The position numbers and the translations under genes were made by a program. Of a stretch of 64,000 nucleotides of DNA, positions 1 to 9,886 are shown in pieces (the stretch's first letter is position 1; every line of letters begins with the position of its first letter). The stretch comes from Erythrobacter sp. SDW2 (GTDB taxonomy: Bacteria > Pseudomonadota > Alphaproteobacteria > Sphingomonadales > Sphingomonadaceae). A model generated the notes under the pieces. That model saw only the letters and a list, made by a program, of their open reading frames with translations, had not been told where the DNA came from and did no database searches. Location of the stretch: positions 1,116,001 through 1,180,000 of the forward strand of contig NZ_CP090370.1 in the NCBI RefSeq assembly GCF_021431965.1, read 5' to 3'.

Positions 1-1238
1 CTGGTCGCGGAGATACATTTAAGAGCTATGCCTCGGGCCTTTACGGCTGGAAGACGCGCGAAGGGCGTATCCTCGGCTGGCGGCCTGTCACCGGCGGGAC
101 CGGGCGCTTCGCCCCCGATGTGGCGGCGCAATACCGCCAGCTCGCCGCGCAGGGCCGCAACGGCAAGGTGCTGGGCCAAGCGGTGGCGCTGATTAATGAC
201 GAGGCACAGGCGGACGAGGTCTTCACTCCGCTGTTCGCCGCGCCGGAGGATCTCTGCCGCAAGCTCGGCAAGACCGTCTACTATGGCTATCTGCCGGTCA
301 CCTCGGACGAACGCTCCGAAGCTGATGCAATGCCCCCGGCCCCCTTCGAGCGGGCCGATATCGCGGCGCGCCTGCCCAGCTTGCTGTGGAGCAGCGGACG
401 GATCGCCAGCGACGGCGCGGTCACGCCGCAATCGAACCGGACGGTCGCAGCGGTCGAGGCGGCCAATCCCTCATCCTCGCTCGACGTCATCCTCGGTGCA
501 CTGCGTTACCTCTCGCAGGAAACCGGGCTGTTTCTGGAGGATGCGGCCAGCAGCGCGCTGCGCAATGCGCTGAGCCAGCACTCGGTCACGTTGCATGGCT
601 CCTCTCAAGCGACCGGCTTCTACGAATTCTTGAAATCCGCCAACCGCTCGCTGGTCGAGCGCAATCCGGCCTTCCCCAGCCAGCCATTGCCGATCAACTG
701 GCCCAGCTTCACCGCCGCACAGGAAAGCGGCTTTGTCTCCGCCGCGCTGCAAGCGGTTACCGCCCGCTGGACCGAGCTCAGCCCCGGCGAGACGCGGTAC
801 CAGAACCTCGATGCGCGCTATGAATTGCAGGCCTTTGTCCGGGTCGACCGGTCGGACTGCGGCTGCCCTCCGCAGACCGTGTGGACCGCACCGCGTCAGC
901 CGATCGAGATCGTTCCCTGGTATGAAGGGGGAGAGGCTCCGCCGCGGGTGATCGAACTGCCCAGCCCGTCGAACCTGATGGGCAAGATCACCCCCAACGT
1001 GGCCTTCAAGGTGCCAGAGGAAATCCAGAAGTTCATGTCGGGCCTCAAGCTCGACAAGCTGATGGAAGGCGAGCAGCCGCCCGACAAGCTGGGCTTCGGA
1101 ATGATCTGCGGCTTCTCGATCCCGATCATCACCATCTGCGCCTTCATCGTGCTGCAGATCTTCCTCGCGCTGTTTCACATCCTGTTCTGGTGGCTGCCGT
1201 TCATCCGCATCTGCATCCCCTTTCCGAAGAAGGTATAG
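1..1238 (+). CDS. eCIS-locus protein with hydrophobic C-terminus, 5'-truncated
   Basis: The reading frame is open from base 3 to the TAG at 1236-1238, so the start lies left of the window; at least 411 residues are present. A GTG at 120 is in frame, but the upstream codons are equally open and protein-like (K-S-Y-A-S-G-L-Y-G-W-K), so it is probably not the start. The C-terminal 45 residues are strongly hydrophobic (GFSIPIITICAFIVL, then FWWLPFIRICIPF), resembling one or two membrane segments with a short KKV tail. From memory, proteins with this kind of 'SIPIITIC' tail precede the gp25-like gene in other eCIS loci. The next gene begins 3 nt downstream, so it belongs to the operon. Its exact role is unknown; membrane docking or assembly is only a guess. 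Confidence 0.6.
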   Translation, partial: GRGDTFKSYASGLYGWKTREGRILGWRPVTGGTGRFAPDVAAQYRQLAAQGRNGKVLGQAVALINDEAQADEVFTPLFAAPEDLCRKLGKTVYYGYLPVTSDERSEADAMPPAPFERADIAARLPSLLWSSGRIASDGAVTPQSNRTVAAVEAANPSSSLDVILGALRYLSQETGLFLEDAASSALRNALSQHSVTLHGSSQATGFYEFLKSANRSLVERNPAFPSQPLPINWPSFTAAQESGFVSAALQAVTARWTELSPGETRYQNLDARYELQAFVRVDRSDCGCPPQTVWTAPRQPIEIVPWYEGGEAPPRVIELPSPSNLMGKITPNVAFKVPEEIQKFMSGLKLDKLMEGEQPPDKLGFGMICGFSIPIITICAFIVLQIFLALFHILFWWLPFIRICIPFPKKV

Positions 1239-1241
1239 GCG

Positions 1242-1661
1242 ATGGCGAGCAATCCCCTCACCGATCCGCGCCCGTCGCACCTTCCCCGGCTCCAGCTCGG
1301 CTGGCCACTGGCCCCGGTGCCGGTGGCAGGTGCTCTGCCCTATCCCGATCTCGATCGCTCGATCCGCGACCAGATCAAGGTCATCCTGCTCACCCACCCC
1401 GGCGAAATGCTGCTCCACCCCAGCTTCGGCGCAGGGCTGCAGGCGATGCTGCACGAGCCCAACACGCTCGGCACGCGGCGGCGCATCCGCGACCTGGTGC
1501 AAAAGGCGGTGGCGCGGTGGGAGCGGCGGATCATGCTCGACGCGGTCGATGTGTGGGAGGTCGAAGGCCGCCCCGACGCGGTGCGGGTCGAGCTGGCCTA
1601 CCGCATCCGCCGCACCGGCACCGCTGCACAGTTCAATTTCGACCTAGTCCTGGGAAGCTGA
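1242..1661 (+). CDS. gp25-like (GPW family) baseplate wedge protein
   Basis: This 139-aa protein matches the GPW/gp25 family of T4 gp25, P2 gpW, TssE and Afp9, which nucleates sheath polymerisation at the baseplate. The family pattern is visible: an N-terminal PDLDRSIRDQIKVIL segment, then PGEMLLHPSFGAGL at residues 53-66, followed by a helix (RRRIRDLVQKAVARWE) and a final beta hairpin. Length is typical. It begins 3 nt after the preceding gene and ends 3 nt before the large baseplate gene, which matches the usual gp25-gpJ order of contractile tails. The function is structural, and it is one of the firmest markers that this region is a contractile injection system. Confidence 0.88.
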   Translation: MASNPLTDPRPSHLPRLQLGWPLAPVPVAGALPYPDLDRSIRDQIKVILLTHPGEMLLHPSFGAGLQAMLHEPNTLGTRRRIRDLVQKAVARWERRIMLDAVDVWEVEGRPDAVRVELAYRIRRTGTAAQFNFDLVLGS

Positions 1662-1664
1662 CCC

Positions 1665-3872
1665 ATGCCGATACCGTTCTACAACTTGCACGATCAGACG
1701 GCCGAGCAGCTTGCGGACGAGATGATCCGGCAGATCCCGGCACATACGCCCGAATGGCGCAACCCCGCGCCGGGCGATCCTGGCCGCACACTGATCGACC
1801 TGTTCGCCTGGATGGGCGACAAGCTGCTCTACCGCATCAATCTGCTGCCCGAACGGCAGCGGCTGATGTTCCTGCGGCTGCTCGACATGCCGATGCGCCC
1901 GGCCACGCCTGCGCGCGGGTTGCTGCAACTGCGCCATGCCGCGCCCAAGGACACCGCTATTGCCGAAGTTCCGGCGCGCACTCTGGTGTCGGGGCCGGTC
2001 GAGTTCGAGACCACCGATGCCGCCTGTGTCCTGCCGCTCAGCGGTGCGGTCTATGTCAAGCGGCTGCCTTCCGATGCAGAGGCAGCGACTGTTTCGGGCA
2101 TTCAGCAATCGCTGCAAGCGGTCTACGACCTGCCCAGTTCCGCGCCTTATGTCACCACGCCGCTGTTCGCCAACGGTCTGAGCGTGCCCGGAGGGTTCGA
2201 CGTGGCGCGCCAGACGCTCGACCAGAGCCTGTGGATCGCGCTGCTCGCGCCGGAGCCGCCAGCCGACAAGCTGGCATTCCGCGACAAGCTCTTTGCCCGC
2301 TCCGGGTCGCAGCCGGTGCTGCTCAACATCGGGTTGGCTCCCCGGGCCGAGGCGCCGCTGGAGACACTCGCCATCGATGCGCCGCGCCCGCGCCCGGAGA
2401 ACTGGATCTGGCAGATGCCGACCCCGCGCAAACGCAATAGTGGCTTGCCCGAATACACCACTCTGCCTCCTGCGATCACCAACACCACGGCGGGCTTCAC
2501 CCGTACCGGCGTGCTGCGTCTGATCCTGCCCGACGCGGGCGATATCGGCCTGCCGGAGAACGATCCCGACGTGGACGTGCTCGCAGGGGTCGGCGACCGT
2601 CCGCCACGGATCGACGATGACAAGGTTTCCGCCCGACTGGTCGGCTGGGTCCGGATGGTCCCGCGCGACCGCGCCGAGACGTTGCCGCTGTCATGGCTGG
2701 GCATCAATGCGGTCGAGATCGAGCAGCGCCGTTCCTTGCGCAATATCGTGCTGGGCGCGGCCACCAGCGGCTCCGACCAGACGATGCAACTGCCCACGCA
2801 GCAAATCGATGCGGCGAGCTTCGTGCTCGATGTCCAGCGCAGCGACGGGGCCTATGAGACCTGGCAGCAGACCGATTATCTCGGCGGGCACGGGCGGCAT
2901 GAGCAGGTCTACCGGCTCGATGCCGAGGCCGGGCTGGTTCGCTTCGGCAACGGCGTCACCGGCAAGGTGCCCCCGCGTGGGGCCAAGGTGCGTGCGACAT
3001 TGCTGCGCCACGGCGGCGGGCGGGTGGGGAACCTGCCGCCGCAATCGATCGAGAAGATCGCCCATCCGCGCCTCAGCGCTTCACAGCCAATTGCGACACA
3101 AGGCGGCGAGGATGCCGAAACGCTGGCGCAGGCGGAAACGCGCTTGCCCGGCTTCCTGCGCCACGGCGACCGCGCGGTGACCGAGCAGGACTACAAGGAT
3201 CTTGCCCCGCTGACACCCGGAGTCGATATCGCCCGCGTCGAAGTGATGCCGCGCTTCAAGCCGTACCAGCGGCTGTCCGATGTCGCAGGTGCGGTCTCCG
3301 TCATGGTGGTTCCGCGCCCGATGCAGCTCAAGGGACCGGGGGCGCGCCCTGACCGGGCGATGCTGCAGGCGGTGCAGGACTATCTCGACGCGCGCCGCCT
3401 GATCGGCACCGAGCTCCATGTCATCGGGCCGGAATACAAGCCGATTTCCGTCAGCACTTCGGTCAAGCTGGTCGACGGGATCGACCCGGCCAAGGTGATG
3501 GGCGAGATCGAGAACGCGCTGCGACTGTTCCTTGCACCCGTGGCCCCCGGCGGGCGCGATGGCAATGGCTGGGGGCTGGGCCGGACGGTAACCAATCTCG
3601 AGCTCGAAGTCGTCGTCGCGCGGTTGCAGGGCATCGAGGCGGTCTACGGCGTCAGCCTGTTCGAGCGGGCCACCACCGGCAGCGGTTGGACGCAGCGCCC
3701 GCAAGAAGGCAGCGGGTTGCAGTCGGTGACAATGGAAGCCTGGATGCTGCCCGAACTTGCGGAAGTCGTGGTCGCGCTCGATCCTTCCGGAGTACCCGGC
3801 AGCATCGAAGGCGGTGCCGGCGGCGCCAGCGGCGGCGGAACTCCGATCCCGGTCGTGCCGGAGATGTGCTGA
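1665..3872 (+). CDS. Putative baseplate assembly protein (gpJ/gp6-like)
   Basis: A 735-aa protein of the 'putative baseplate assembly protein' type found in eCIS loci (Afp11-like, related to P2 gpJ and T4 gp6). Supporting features are the N-terminal DPGRTLIDLFAWMGDKLLYR segment (about residues 38-57), the mid-protein RFGNGVTGKVPPRGAKV segment (about 425-441), which recurs in J-like proteins, and AVTEQDYKDLA (about 504-514), typical of the J wing domain. It should form the wedge ring around the central hub together with the gp25-like protein upstream. The C-terminus ends in a Gly-rich stretch (EGGAGGASGGG). Its TGA overlaps the next ATG by one base, implying translational coupling. Confidence 0.82.
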   Translation: MPIPFYNLHDQTAEQLADEMIRQIPAHTPEWRNPAPGDPGRTLIDLFAWMGDKLLYRINLLPERQRLMFLRLLDMPMRPATPARGLLQLRHAAPKDTAIAEVPARTLVSGPVEFETTDAACVLPLSGAVYVKRLPSDAEAATVSGIQQSLQAVYDLPSSAPYVTTPLFANGLSVPGGFDVARQTLDQSLWIALLAPEPPADKLAFRDKLFARSGSQPVLLNIGLAPRAEAPLETLAIDAPRPRPENWIWQMPTPRKRNSGLPEYTTLPPAITNTTAGFTRTGVLRLILPDAGDIGLPENDPDVDVLAGVGDRPPRIDDDKVSARLVGWVRMVPRDRAETLPLSWLGINAVEIEQRRSLRNIVLGAATSGSDQTMQLPTQQIDAASFVLDVQRSDGAYETWQQTDYLGGHGRHEQVYRLDAEAGLVRFGNGVTGKVPPRGAKVRATLLRHGGGRVGNLPPQSIEKIAHPRLSASQPIATQGGEDAETLAQAETRLPGFLRHGDRAVTEQDYKDLAPLTPGVDIARVEVMPRFKPYQRLSDVAGAVSVMVVPRPMQLKGPGARPDRAMLQAVQDYLDARRLIGTELHVIGPEYKPISVSTSVKLVDGIDPAKVMGEIENALRLFLAPVAPGGRDGNGWGLGRTVTNLELEVVVARLQGIEAVYGVSLFERATTGSGWTQRPQEGSGLQSVTMEAWMLPELAEVVVALDPSGVPGSIEGGAGGASGGGTPIPVVPEMC

Positions 3873-6265
3873 TGGACGCCAACGGCCATCGCTTCTGGAT
3901 GCTGTCCGAACCGGGCGATTTCGACCTCGCCGATGGTTCGTGCCAGTTTGGCGGCGACTGCCTGCACCTGTCAGGCACGATCACCCTGCCGGACCAGGCG
4001 GCGATCCGTTCGCAGGCGCTTCCCGCAGCCGACATGCCGGCGGTTGCGGTGGGCAGGTTCGACGATTGGGCGGTGTACGATCCGTCGCATCCTGTCGGAA
4101 CACAGCCAGGCTGCATTCTCGGCGCGACCGGGAACGGCGAACCGACGCCGGTGATCGGCATACCCGCCGGGGCGCAAATTCGCGACATGTGGATCGACGA
4201 CGAAGGCGTGTTGCGGATCGCCGGCAAGCTGGCCGATGGCGACGAGGGCCTGATCTACGTCGACCTGCGTGGGCGCTTCGGCAACCCCGTGCTGGTGGAA
4301 ACTCCGGGCGCAACGCCAGACCGGGGGGCCGGGCGCTGGCTGGTCGAGCGGATGCGCGGGCGGCTGTGGCGCGAGGCGGGGGCACAGCTCGCCGATTTCG
4401 CGCTGCGCACCTATGCCGACCACATTTTCCGGCCCGATCCCGAATACGCCAACCCGTTGCGGCTGGAGGAGCAACCGCGCATTGCCAAGACGCCCCAGGA
4501 ACGCATCGTCGATTGCGCCGCGCGCAGCGATGGCACGCTGGCGGTGCTGGTGCACAGCTCCCCGCAGGCCAAGAAGAGCATGATCGAATTCATCCCGGTG
4601 CGCGGCGAACGGGTGCGGGTCGAAGTGCCGCTGCAGGGCTTTGCTACCTCGATAGGCTTCATCTCCGATGGCCAGATCGCGCTGACCTATGTGGGGGCCA
4701 AGCGGGGGGTGGTGCTCAATGTCGGTGAAGGCGAACGCCCGACCCTGTCGATCGAGCCCAACCGCATGCCGCTGGTCCAGCCGGGCACGGCCCGGATTTG
4801 CCGGGGCACGGTGATGCCTGCCCGCGTGGTACATTTCGAAGAGGGTTCCAAACTTCCCAACGCTGCTCCGCGCGCCCTGCAAGCGCTCTCCATGCCAAGC
4901 TATCGGAGCGAGGGCCTTGCGCGTTCCGGCACAGTGATCCGCGCCCCTGATGGCGGCACGATCTGGCACCGGCTGGTGTTCGAGGGCGATCTTCCCGCCG
5001 GCACCGGTCTTGCCATCGCCCTGCAAGTCGCCGACCGTCAGGACGAGCTCGAGGCGGCCAAGTCGCATATGCACTACGCGGGCGATATTCCGCTTCCGGC
5101 AGGCGCACCGCAATTGACCTGGCTCGATGCGGCGAACGAATTGCCACTCCATCCGGGCCTGTTGCACCAGCCGCGCGTGAAGGGGCGGACAGGATGCTTC
5201 GCCGGGCTTGTCCAGAACACCGACAGTGTCTCGCGCGAGCTTTCGGGCCGCTTCGCAAGGATCAGCTTGCGCTTGTACGGCACCGGGCAGGCCAGCCCAT
5301 ACATTGCCGCGGTGCGCCTCTACGGCAGCCGCTTCTCGCTCGTCCGCAATTACCTCCCGACCGTGATGCAGCCACCGCTCGATCCGGCGCTGCGCGAGAC
5401 GCCGGGGCAGGCCCATTCGCTCGACTTCCTCGATCGCTACGTCGCCAATTTCGAGCGCGTGCTGACGGGAATGGAGGACCGGGTCGTTGCGGCCCCTGCA
5501 CTGACTGACCCGATGGCGGCGCCCGTCGATGCGCTCGACTGGCTCTCGGGCTGGATCGGACTGGTGATGAAGAGCGGTCTCAACGAACGCCAGCGGCGGG
5601 TGCTGCTGGCCAACGGCATGCGGCTCCACCGGCGGCGCGGAACCATGCCGGGATTGCGGCTGGCGCTCGATATTGCTTCCGAAGGGCAGGTGGGGGCGGG
5701 CGGCATCGTGGCACTGGAGGACTTCCGCTTGCGGCGGGTCTTCGCGACCATCCTCGGGGCGGACCTCGGTAGCCAGTTCGACCCCCTGCTCGCCGGGCCG
5801 GTCGAGAGCGGCAATTCCTTCATTGGCGAGACGCTCCATCTCGGAGATGCGGACGAGTTGGAGGACGGGAAGGCCGTACTCTCTGCTCAGCAATTGACGG
5901 AGATCGCTGCGCTCTATCGTCCACCGACCGATCCGGAACAGCTCGACAAGGTACGCGGCTTCTTCGCCGAACTGGCCTGGAAAGTAACTGTGCTGGTCCA
6001 TCACGAGGCCGATGAAACGCGCTTGGCGCTGATCCGCGATGTCGCGGCGCAGATGACCCCTGCACATGTCCGCCTGCGGGTGGAGCGCGCCTCGCGGCCG
6101 CTGATCCTCGGGCTTTATTCGCTGCTCGGCGTCGACAGCTATTTGCGGCCCCGCCCCGGGGCTTCGCCCGTCATTTCCGATGTCAGCGACCTTGGCGTGC
6201 AGGACCAGATCCTCGCGCTGCCCTCGCTCGACCCTGCCGCCGACTACGGAGGATTGCCGTCATGA
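3872..6265 (+). CDS. eCIS tail protein, C-terminal tail protein I-like domain
   Basis: The ATG at 3872 shares its A with the TGA of the baseplate gene, which is the natural coupled start (797 aa). Residues 1 to about 500 look like a beta-rich domain with repeated short strands and no motif I recognise. From about residue 500 (PTVMQPPLDPALRETPGQ) to about 700 it resembles phage tail protein I/Afp12-type proteins: FLDRYVANFERVLTGMEDRV, then ALDWLSGWIGLVM and LLANGMRLHRRRGTMPGLRLA. This family links the baseplate wedge to fibres in P2-like tails. The last 60 residues (PAHVRLRVERASRPLILGLY) fit the family's end. The stop overlaps the next start (ATGA). The C-terminal assignment is good; the N-terminal half is undefined. 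Confidence 0.75.
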   Translation: MDANGHRFWMLSEPGDFDLADGSCQFGGDCLHLSGTITLPDQAAIRSQALPAADMPAVAVGRFDDWAVYDPSHPVGTQPGCILGATGNGEPTPVIGIPAGAQIRDMWIDDEGVLRIAGKLADGDEGLIYVDLRGRFGNPVLVETPGATPDRGAGRWLVERMRGRLWREAGAQLADFALRTYADHIFRPDPEYANPLRLEEQPRIAKTPQERIVDCAARSDGTLAVLVHSSPQAKKSMIEFIPVRGERVRVEVPLQGFATSIGFISDGQIALTYVGAKRGVVLNVGEGERPTLSIEPNRMPLVQPGTARICRGTVMPARVVHFEEGSKLPNAAPRALQALSMPSYRSEGLARSGTVIRAPDGGTIWHRLVFEGDLPAGTGLAIALQVADRQDELEAAKSHMHYAGDIPLPAGAPQLTWLDAANELPLHPGLLHQPRVKGRTGCFAGLVQNTDSVSRELSGRFARISLRLYGTGQASPYIAAVRLYGSRFSLVRNYLPTVMQPPLDPALRETPGQAHSLDFLDRYVANFERVLTGMEDRVVAAPALTDPMAAPVDALDWLSGWIGLVMKSGLNERQRRVLLANGMRLHRRRGTMPGLRLALDIASEGQVGAGGIVALEDFRLRRVFATILGADLGSQFDPLLAGPVESGNSFIGETLHLGDADELEDGKAVLSAQQLTEIAALYRPPTDPEQLDKVRGFFAELAWKVTVLVHHEADETRLALIRDVAAQMTPAHVRLRVERASRPLILGLYSLLGVDSYLRPRPGASPVISDVSDLGVQDQILALPSLDPAADYGGLPS

Positions 6266-7095
6266 GTGTTTCGAACCAGCCGCCCCGCCGCGCCCTGTGG
6301 GCCGAGCGTGTCGCCTACACCAACGGCATGTTGCTCGACTCCGCCGATTTCGCGGCCGAGCAAAGCTATCACCGTGGGCGGCTGTCGATGCTGGCGCGCT
6401 ATCTCCACGGCACGGGGACCGTCGCCGGGCTCAATGTCGAGCCGCATGCCGACAGTCCCCGGCGGCTCGCGATCCAGCCGGGACTGGGGGTCGACCGGGC
6501 CGGGCGCATTATCGAGAGCCCGCTGACGCTGTGCCTCGATGTCGATCGCTGGTTCGCCGACCGGGTCGCCGAGGATCAAGATGCCGTCGGGCGCGCCTTC
6601 GCCACCGGCAGCGGCGGCGATCCCGACCATATCCTGGCCGATATCTTCCTCGGTTTCCGCGAATGCGAGACGGCCAAGCGCCCTGCGTTCCAGAGTGGCG
6701 AGTTCGACGCGCTGGGCTCGGTTGCACCCTTGCGGCTGCGCGATGCTGTCGAAGCAACGCTGGTGCTGCGGACTGAAGATGCCCCCAAGTTGCCGCGCCC
6801 AATCACCTTGGTGCAAGGGCCCAATTTCCAGGACCGCCGGGCCAAGCTCGACAAGACCAAGCGCGAAAGTGGCTGGCTCGAAGACATCTGGTGGGACGAT
6901 TTCGACAGCGAGCTGCGCCCCGATATCGAGCACCCCGACAATGCGCTGGCGGCCGACATCTTCCTCGCCCGCATCAAGATCCCCGCGACCGCCGGCACCC
7001 CGCCGACGCTCAACACCGGCATGGCCCCGGTCATCCACAATGACGGCAGGCGGATGGTTTATTCCACCGCCGACCTCGTCGCGCTGAGCCGCTGA
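6262..7095 (+). CDS. eCIS-associated protein, shared N-terminal module (copy 1)
   Basis: 277 aa; the start overlaps the preceding stop as ATGA. The N-terminal part carries a module also seen in the next two proteins: an aromatic followed by TNGMLLDSADFAAEQSYHRG (residues about 20-39), then LARYLHGTGTVAGLNVE and IQPGLGVDRAGRIIESPLTL. The consensus over the three copies is G-x-x-L-x(3)-D-[FL]-x(3)-[EQ]-x-x-Y...G-x-[GN]-x-[IV]-x-G-L, then [IL]-x-[PI]-G-x-G-[IV]. The rest has no recognised domain. I do not know an assigned function. Its place after the tail protein I-like gene suggests a baseplate-periphery or fibre-adaptor role, which is inference. No signal peptide or membrane segment is visible. 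Confidence 0.6.
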   Translation: MSVSNQPPRRALWAERVAYTNGMLLDSADFAAEQSYHRGRLSMLARYLHGTGTVAGLNVEPHADSPRRLAIQPGLGVDRAGRIIESPLTLCLDVDRWFADRVAEDQDAVGRAFATGSGGDPDHILADIFLGFRECETAKRPAFQSGEFDALGSVAPLRLRDAVEATLVLRTEDAPKLPRPITLVQGPNFQDRRAKLDKTKRESGWLEDIWWDDFDSELRPDIEHPDNALAADIFLARIKIPATAGTPPTLNTGMAPVIHNDGRRMVYSTADLVALSR

Positions 7096-7108
7096 AAGGA
7101 GAGGTCCG

Positions 7109-9886
7109 ATGAGTGAATTCGTCAAGCCCGCAGAGCCCCCCACCGTCAGTGAGGCCGATGCCGCCGATCTCCAGCGCCAAGGCGTGCTGGCAGTCGATCC
7201 CGACCGCACCTTGCCGCTGTGGTTCGATGGGAGGTTCCTGACCGCGCGCGACCTCAACCGGCAGCAGTCATACTTCATGGCCCGCCACAATGCGCTGGGC
7301 CGCTCGATCGGCAGCGGCGTGATCGAAGGGCTCGACGTCTCGATCGGCGAAGGCGCGAGCGCACAGGACACGATCCGGATCGCGCCCGGCCAAGGGATCG
7401 CTTTCGACGGGGCGCATATACACTTGCCTTCGCAGATGGTGCTCAAGCTGTCGGACCTGGCGGTGCAGGTCGCGCTCAATGCGCAGTTGGGTCTGTCGGT
7501 GCATCCTTCGGCTCCGCTCCACGCGCGCAGCGGGCTGTTCGTGTTGTCGCTTCGCCCGGTCGAATATACCGCCAACCAGACGACGGCATTCCCGACGACG
7601 GTTACCGGCCAGCGCACGGCGCAGATGGGCGACAAGATCGAAGCAGTCGCCGCGACGCTGACGCCCTATGCCCCGACACAAACTGCGCTCACCAGCCTTG
7701 ATGCCCGCGCCGATGCGGCGCAGCGGATATTCTCGCATGGCAAGATCGACGGCGTGCCCGGCTTCGCTCTGCCGCTGGCGATGCTCTCGCTGCGCTATGG
7801 CGTGATCGAGTGGGTCGATGTCCACCTCGTCCGGCGCGACCTCGTCGCTGCGCGGCGCGAATTTCTCGGCCTGGGGCTGGCGCAGGACCAGTTGCGGCTG
7901 GCCCATTTCGAGCAATACCGTGCCGCCTTGGCCGATGTGATGGACCAGTATGCCAACACCAGCCAACCCGCACGCTTCCCGGCCGAGCAGCATTTCAAGC
8001 TGTTGCCTCCGGCCGGGCCGCTGCCCGCTGACGCGGTTGATCCGGCGGCGATGGCGCAGGTGTTCTTCCCGGGCGAAGTCGAGGTCGAACTGTCGATCAT
8101 CCCCGATGACGAACTGCCCGCGCTGATCGAGGAAAGCTTCGACCTGCCGCCAATCGACCTGACCCGCCCGGTCGAGGAGCGCGACAGCCTCAACATCATG
8201 ATCGTCGCCCCGATGGCGCGGCATACGCTGCGTAGCCAGATCGCCAGCCTGCAGCAGCTGACCAAACCGCTGCGCCCTCTGAGCATGTTGGGGCAGGGAC
8301 CGCAAAAGCCGCTCGACCGGTTGGGGGCGATGAAGATCAGCCTCGCCGATGCTGCGGTACGGGCAGCGCCGAACGAGTCCGTCGCAGCTGCGGAATGGGC
8401 GAGCGTGGTGACCGCTCTGACCCAGTTCGGACTCGACGGCGATTCCTCGCGCAAGACCCTGTGGTACATGCGCCGCCGCACCTTGCGGCGCAGCGCCGAC
8501 CTCGAAAGCGTGCTGGTCGCGATCAGCCATGTCGATCCGGTCGATGACGGCGAAGTGCCCGCGCCGACCGATCCCGTCACCCCCACGCCAACGCCCAGCG
8601 AACCCGACCCGCTGCCGGACGAGTCGCGCGCGGCCTTGCTCAAGCTCGCTGCCTTTGGCGACCTCGCCAAGATCAGCGAAGTCCAGTTACGCCGGGTCAC
8701 TGCGCCTGTCGCGGAAGTCTTCGCCAAGGCGGTTCTGGGCACGCCCATTGCCAACGACGCCATCTCCATCACCGGCCTCGTTGCGCGGATGAGCGCCAAT
8801 GCCGCCAACGCCAAGGCCAGGCTGGAGGAAGCGACCGAACTGATCCTGAAGTCGAGCGAGAAGGGCCGCGCGGTACTTTCTGCCGGGCTGGTGGGCACCG
8901 GACGGACCGATATCAGCACCGAGCGGTTCGGGCAGCTGATCTTCTTCGTCACAGAGAAGGAACTGCTGGAAACCTTCGCCAACGCGCTACCCCAACTCAA
9001 AACCGAAATGCAGAAGGAATTCGTCCTCAAGCTCGAGTCCCTCGTCTCGGCCGGCGAAAAGGACGAGATCGTCAAGCTGGCCGAAGCAGTGACGAGAGAG
9101 GCCGAAGACGCCTCGCGTCCCGCCCCTGCACCGGCCCCGAGCGGGCCGACCCCTGCACCGACCCCTGCGATCGATCCGGCCGCAGAATCGGCCGCCCGGC
9201 GTCTCGCCGAGGTGGAAAGAGCGGCCACCAAGCTGCTCCAGGCCTTGCCACAAAGGTCCGATCAGAATGCACTCAAGAATGCGCTGGACAAGGCAACGCT
9301 CGACCAGCGCGAGGCCATCGTTACCTCGATGATCGATGCCAAGGTGCCAGATTCGCGCATCGCCACCGGGGTCGCGCTCAATGCGCTGGCGACCGGCGGT
9401 CAGCTGACCGATGCCACTATCCAGCGTGTGAGAGCGGTTGACGCCGGTTTCGTCCAGGGGATCGCAGTGTTGGAAGATGGCCTGCTCGAGGTCGCAGCAC
9501 CGGCACCCGCGCCGCGCCCGTCACCTACTCCGCCACCGCCCCCACCGCCCACACGTGGGGGTATCGGGGGCCTGTCTGCGGTGAGCGGCATCAACCGGGC
9601 CCGAATCCTGGGCATCGAGGGATCCATTGTCGCCAACCGGATCGAGGAGCGGGCCATCGCCGGGATCATTGTCGGCAACACCACATCGGTGGTCGAAAAA
9701 CGTGTGGGCCTGCTCTCGCAGGCGGGAAGCATCGGCGCGCTGGCCAGGTTCGGAGGCGCGAATGTGCGCAACGCGGCCAAGCTCAAGACCGTGACGAAGG
9801 ACGTGGTTGAGGCACTCGATGCCAATGGCGCGACGCCGACCAGCGTCGACAAGGCGATCAAGGTCACATTGGGAAGGAACGGCTGA
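7109..9886 (+). CDS. eCIS-associated multidomain protein, shared module (copy 2), Pro-rich linkers
   Basis: 925 aa, preceded by a strong ribosome-binding site (AAAGGAGAGG at 7095-7104, 4 nt before ATG), the clearest in the operon. The N-terminal module is GRFLTARDLNRQQSYFMARH followed by LGRSIGSGVIEGLDV and IRIAPGQGIAFDG, paralogous to the neighbours on both sides. Three Pro/Ala linkers divide the rest: about residues 484-505 (PTDPVTPTPTPSEPDP), 668-690 (PAPAPSGPTPAPTP) and 796-815 (APAPRPSPTPPPPPPP). The blocks between them (about 510-665 and 690-795) look alpha-helical; the last 110 residues form a further domain (GINRARILGIEGSIVANRIE). This bead-and-linker layout fits an extended structural protein such as a fibre or collar. 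No enzymatic motif was found. Confidence 0.6.
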   Translation: MSEFVKPAEPPTVSEADAADLQRQGVLAVDPDRTLPLWFDGRFLTARDLNRQQSYFMARHNALGRSIGSGVIEGLDVSIGEGASAQDTIRIAPGQGIAFDGAHIHLPSQMVLKLSDLAVQVALNAQLGLSVHPSAPLHARSGLFVLSLRPVEYTANQTTAFPTTVTGQRTAQMGDKIEAVAATLTPYAPTQTALTSLDARADAAQRIFSHGKIDGVPGFALPLAMLSLRYGVIEWVDVHLVRRDLVAARREFLGLGLAQDQLRLAHFEQYRAALADVMDQYANTSQPARFPAEQHFKLLPPAGPLPADAVDPAAMAQVFFPGEVEVELSIIPDDELPALIEESFDLPPIDLTRPVEERDSLNIMIVAPMARHTLRSQIASLQQLTKPLRPLSMLGQGPQKPLDRLGAMKISLADAAVRAAPNESVAAAEWASVVTALTQFGLDGDSSRKTLWYMRRRTLRRSADLESVLVAISHVDPVDDGEVPAPTDPVTPTPTPSEPDPLPDESRAALLKLAAFGDLAKISEVQLRRVTAPVAEVFAKAVLGTPIANDAISITGLVARMSANAANAKARLEEATELILKSSEKGRAVLSAGLVGTGRTDISTERFGQLIFFVTEKELLETFANALPQLKTEMQKEFVLKLESLVSAGEKDEIVKLAEAVTREAEDASRPAPAPAPSGPTPAPTPAIDPAAESAARRLAEVERAATKLLQALPQRSDQNALKNALDKATLDQREAIVTSMIDAKVPDSRIATGVALNALATGGQLTDATIQRVRAVDAGFVQGIAVLEDGLLEVAAPAPAPRPSPTPPPPPPPTRGGIGGLSAVSGINRARILGIEGSIVANRIEERAIAGIIVGNTTSVVEKRVGLLSQAGSIGALARFGGANVRNAAKLKTVTKDVVEALDANGATPTSVDKAIKVTLGRNG

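Noticed and set aside
3971-6067. Long open frame on the minus strand (also 471-1502, 7268-8530, 10804-12024, 19598-22117)
   Set aside because: These lie wholly inside well-supported plus-strand genes, have Arg/His/Gly-rich compositions typical of high-GC shadows, and no motif or start signal.
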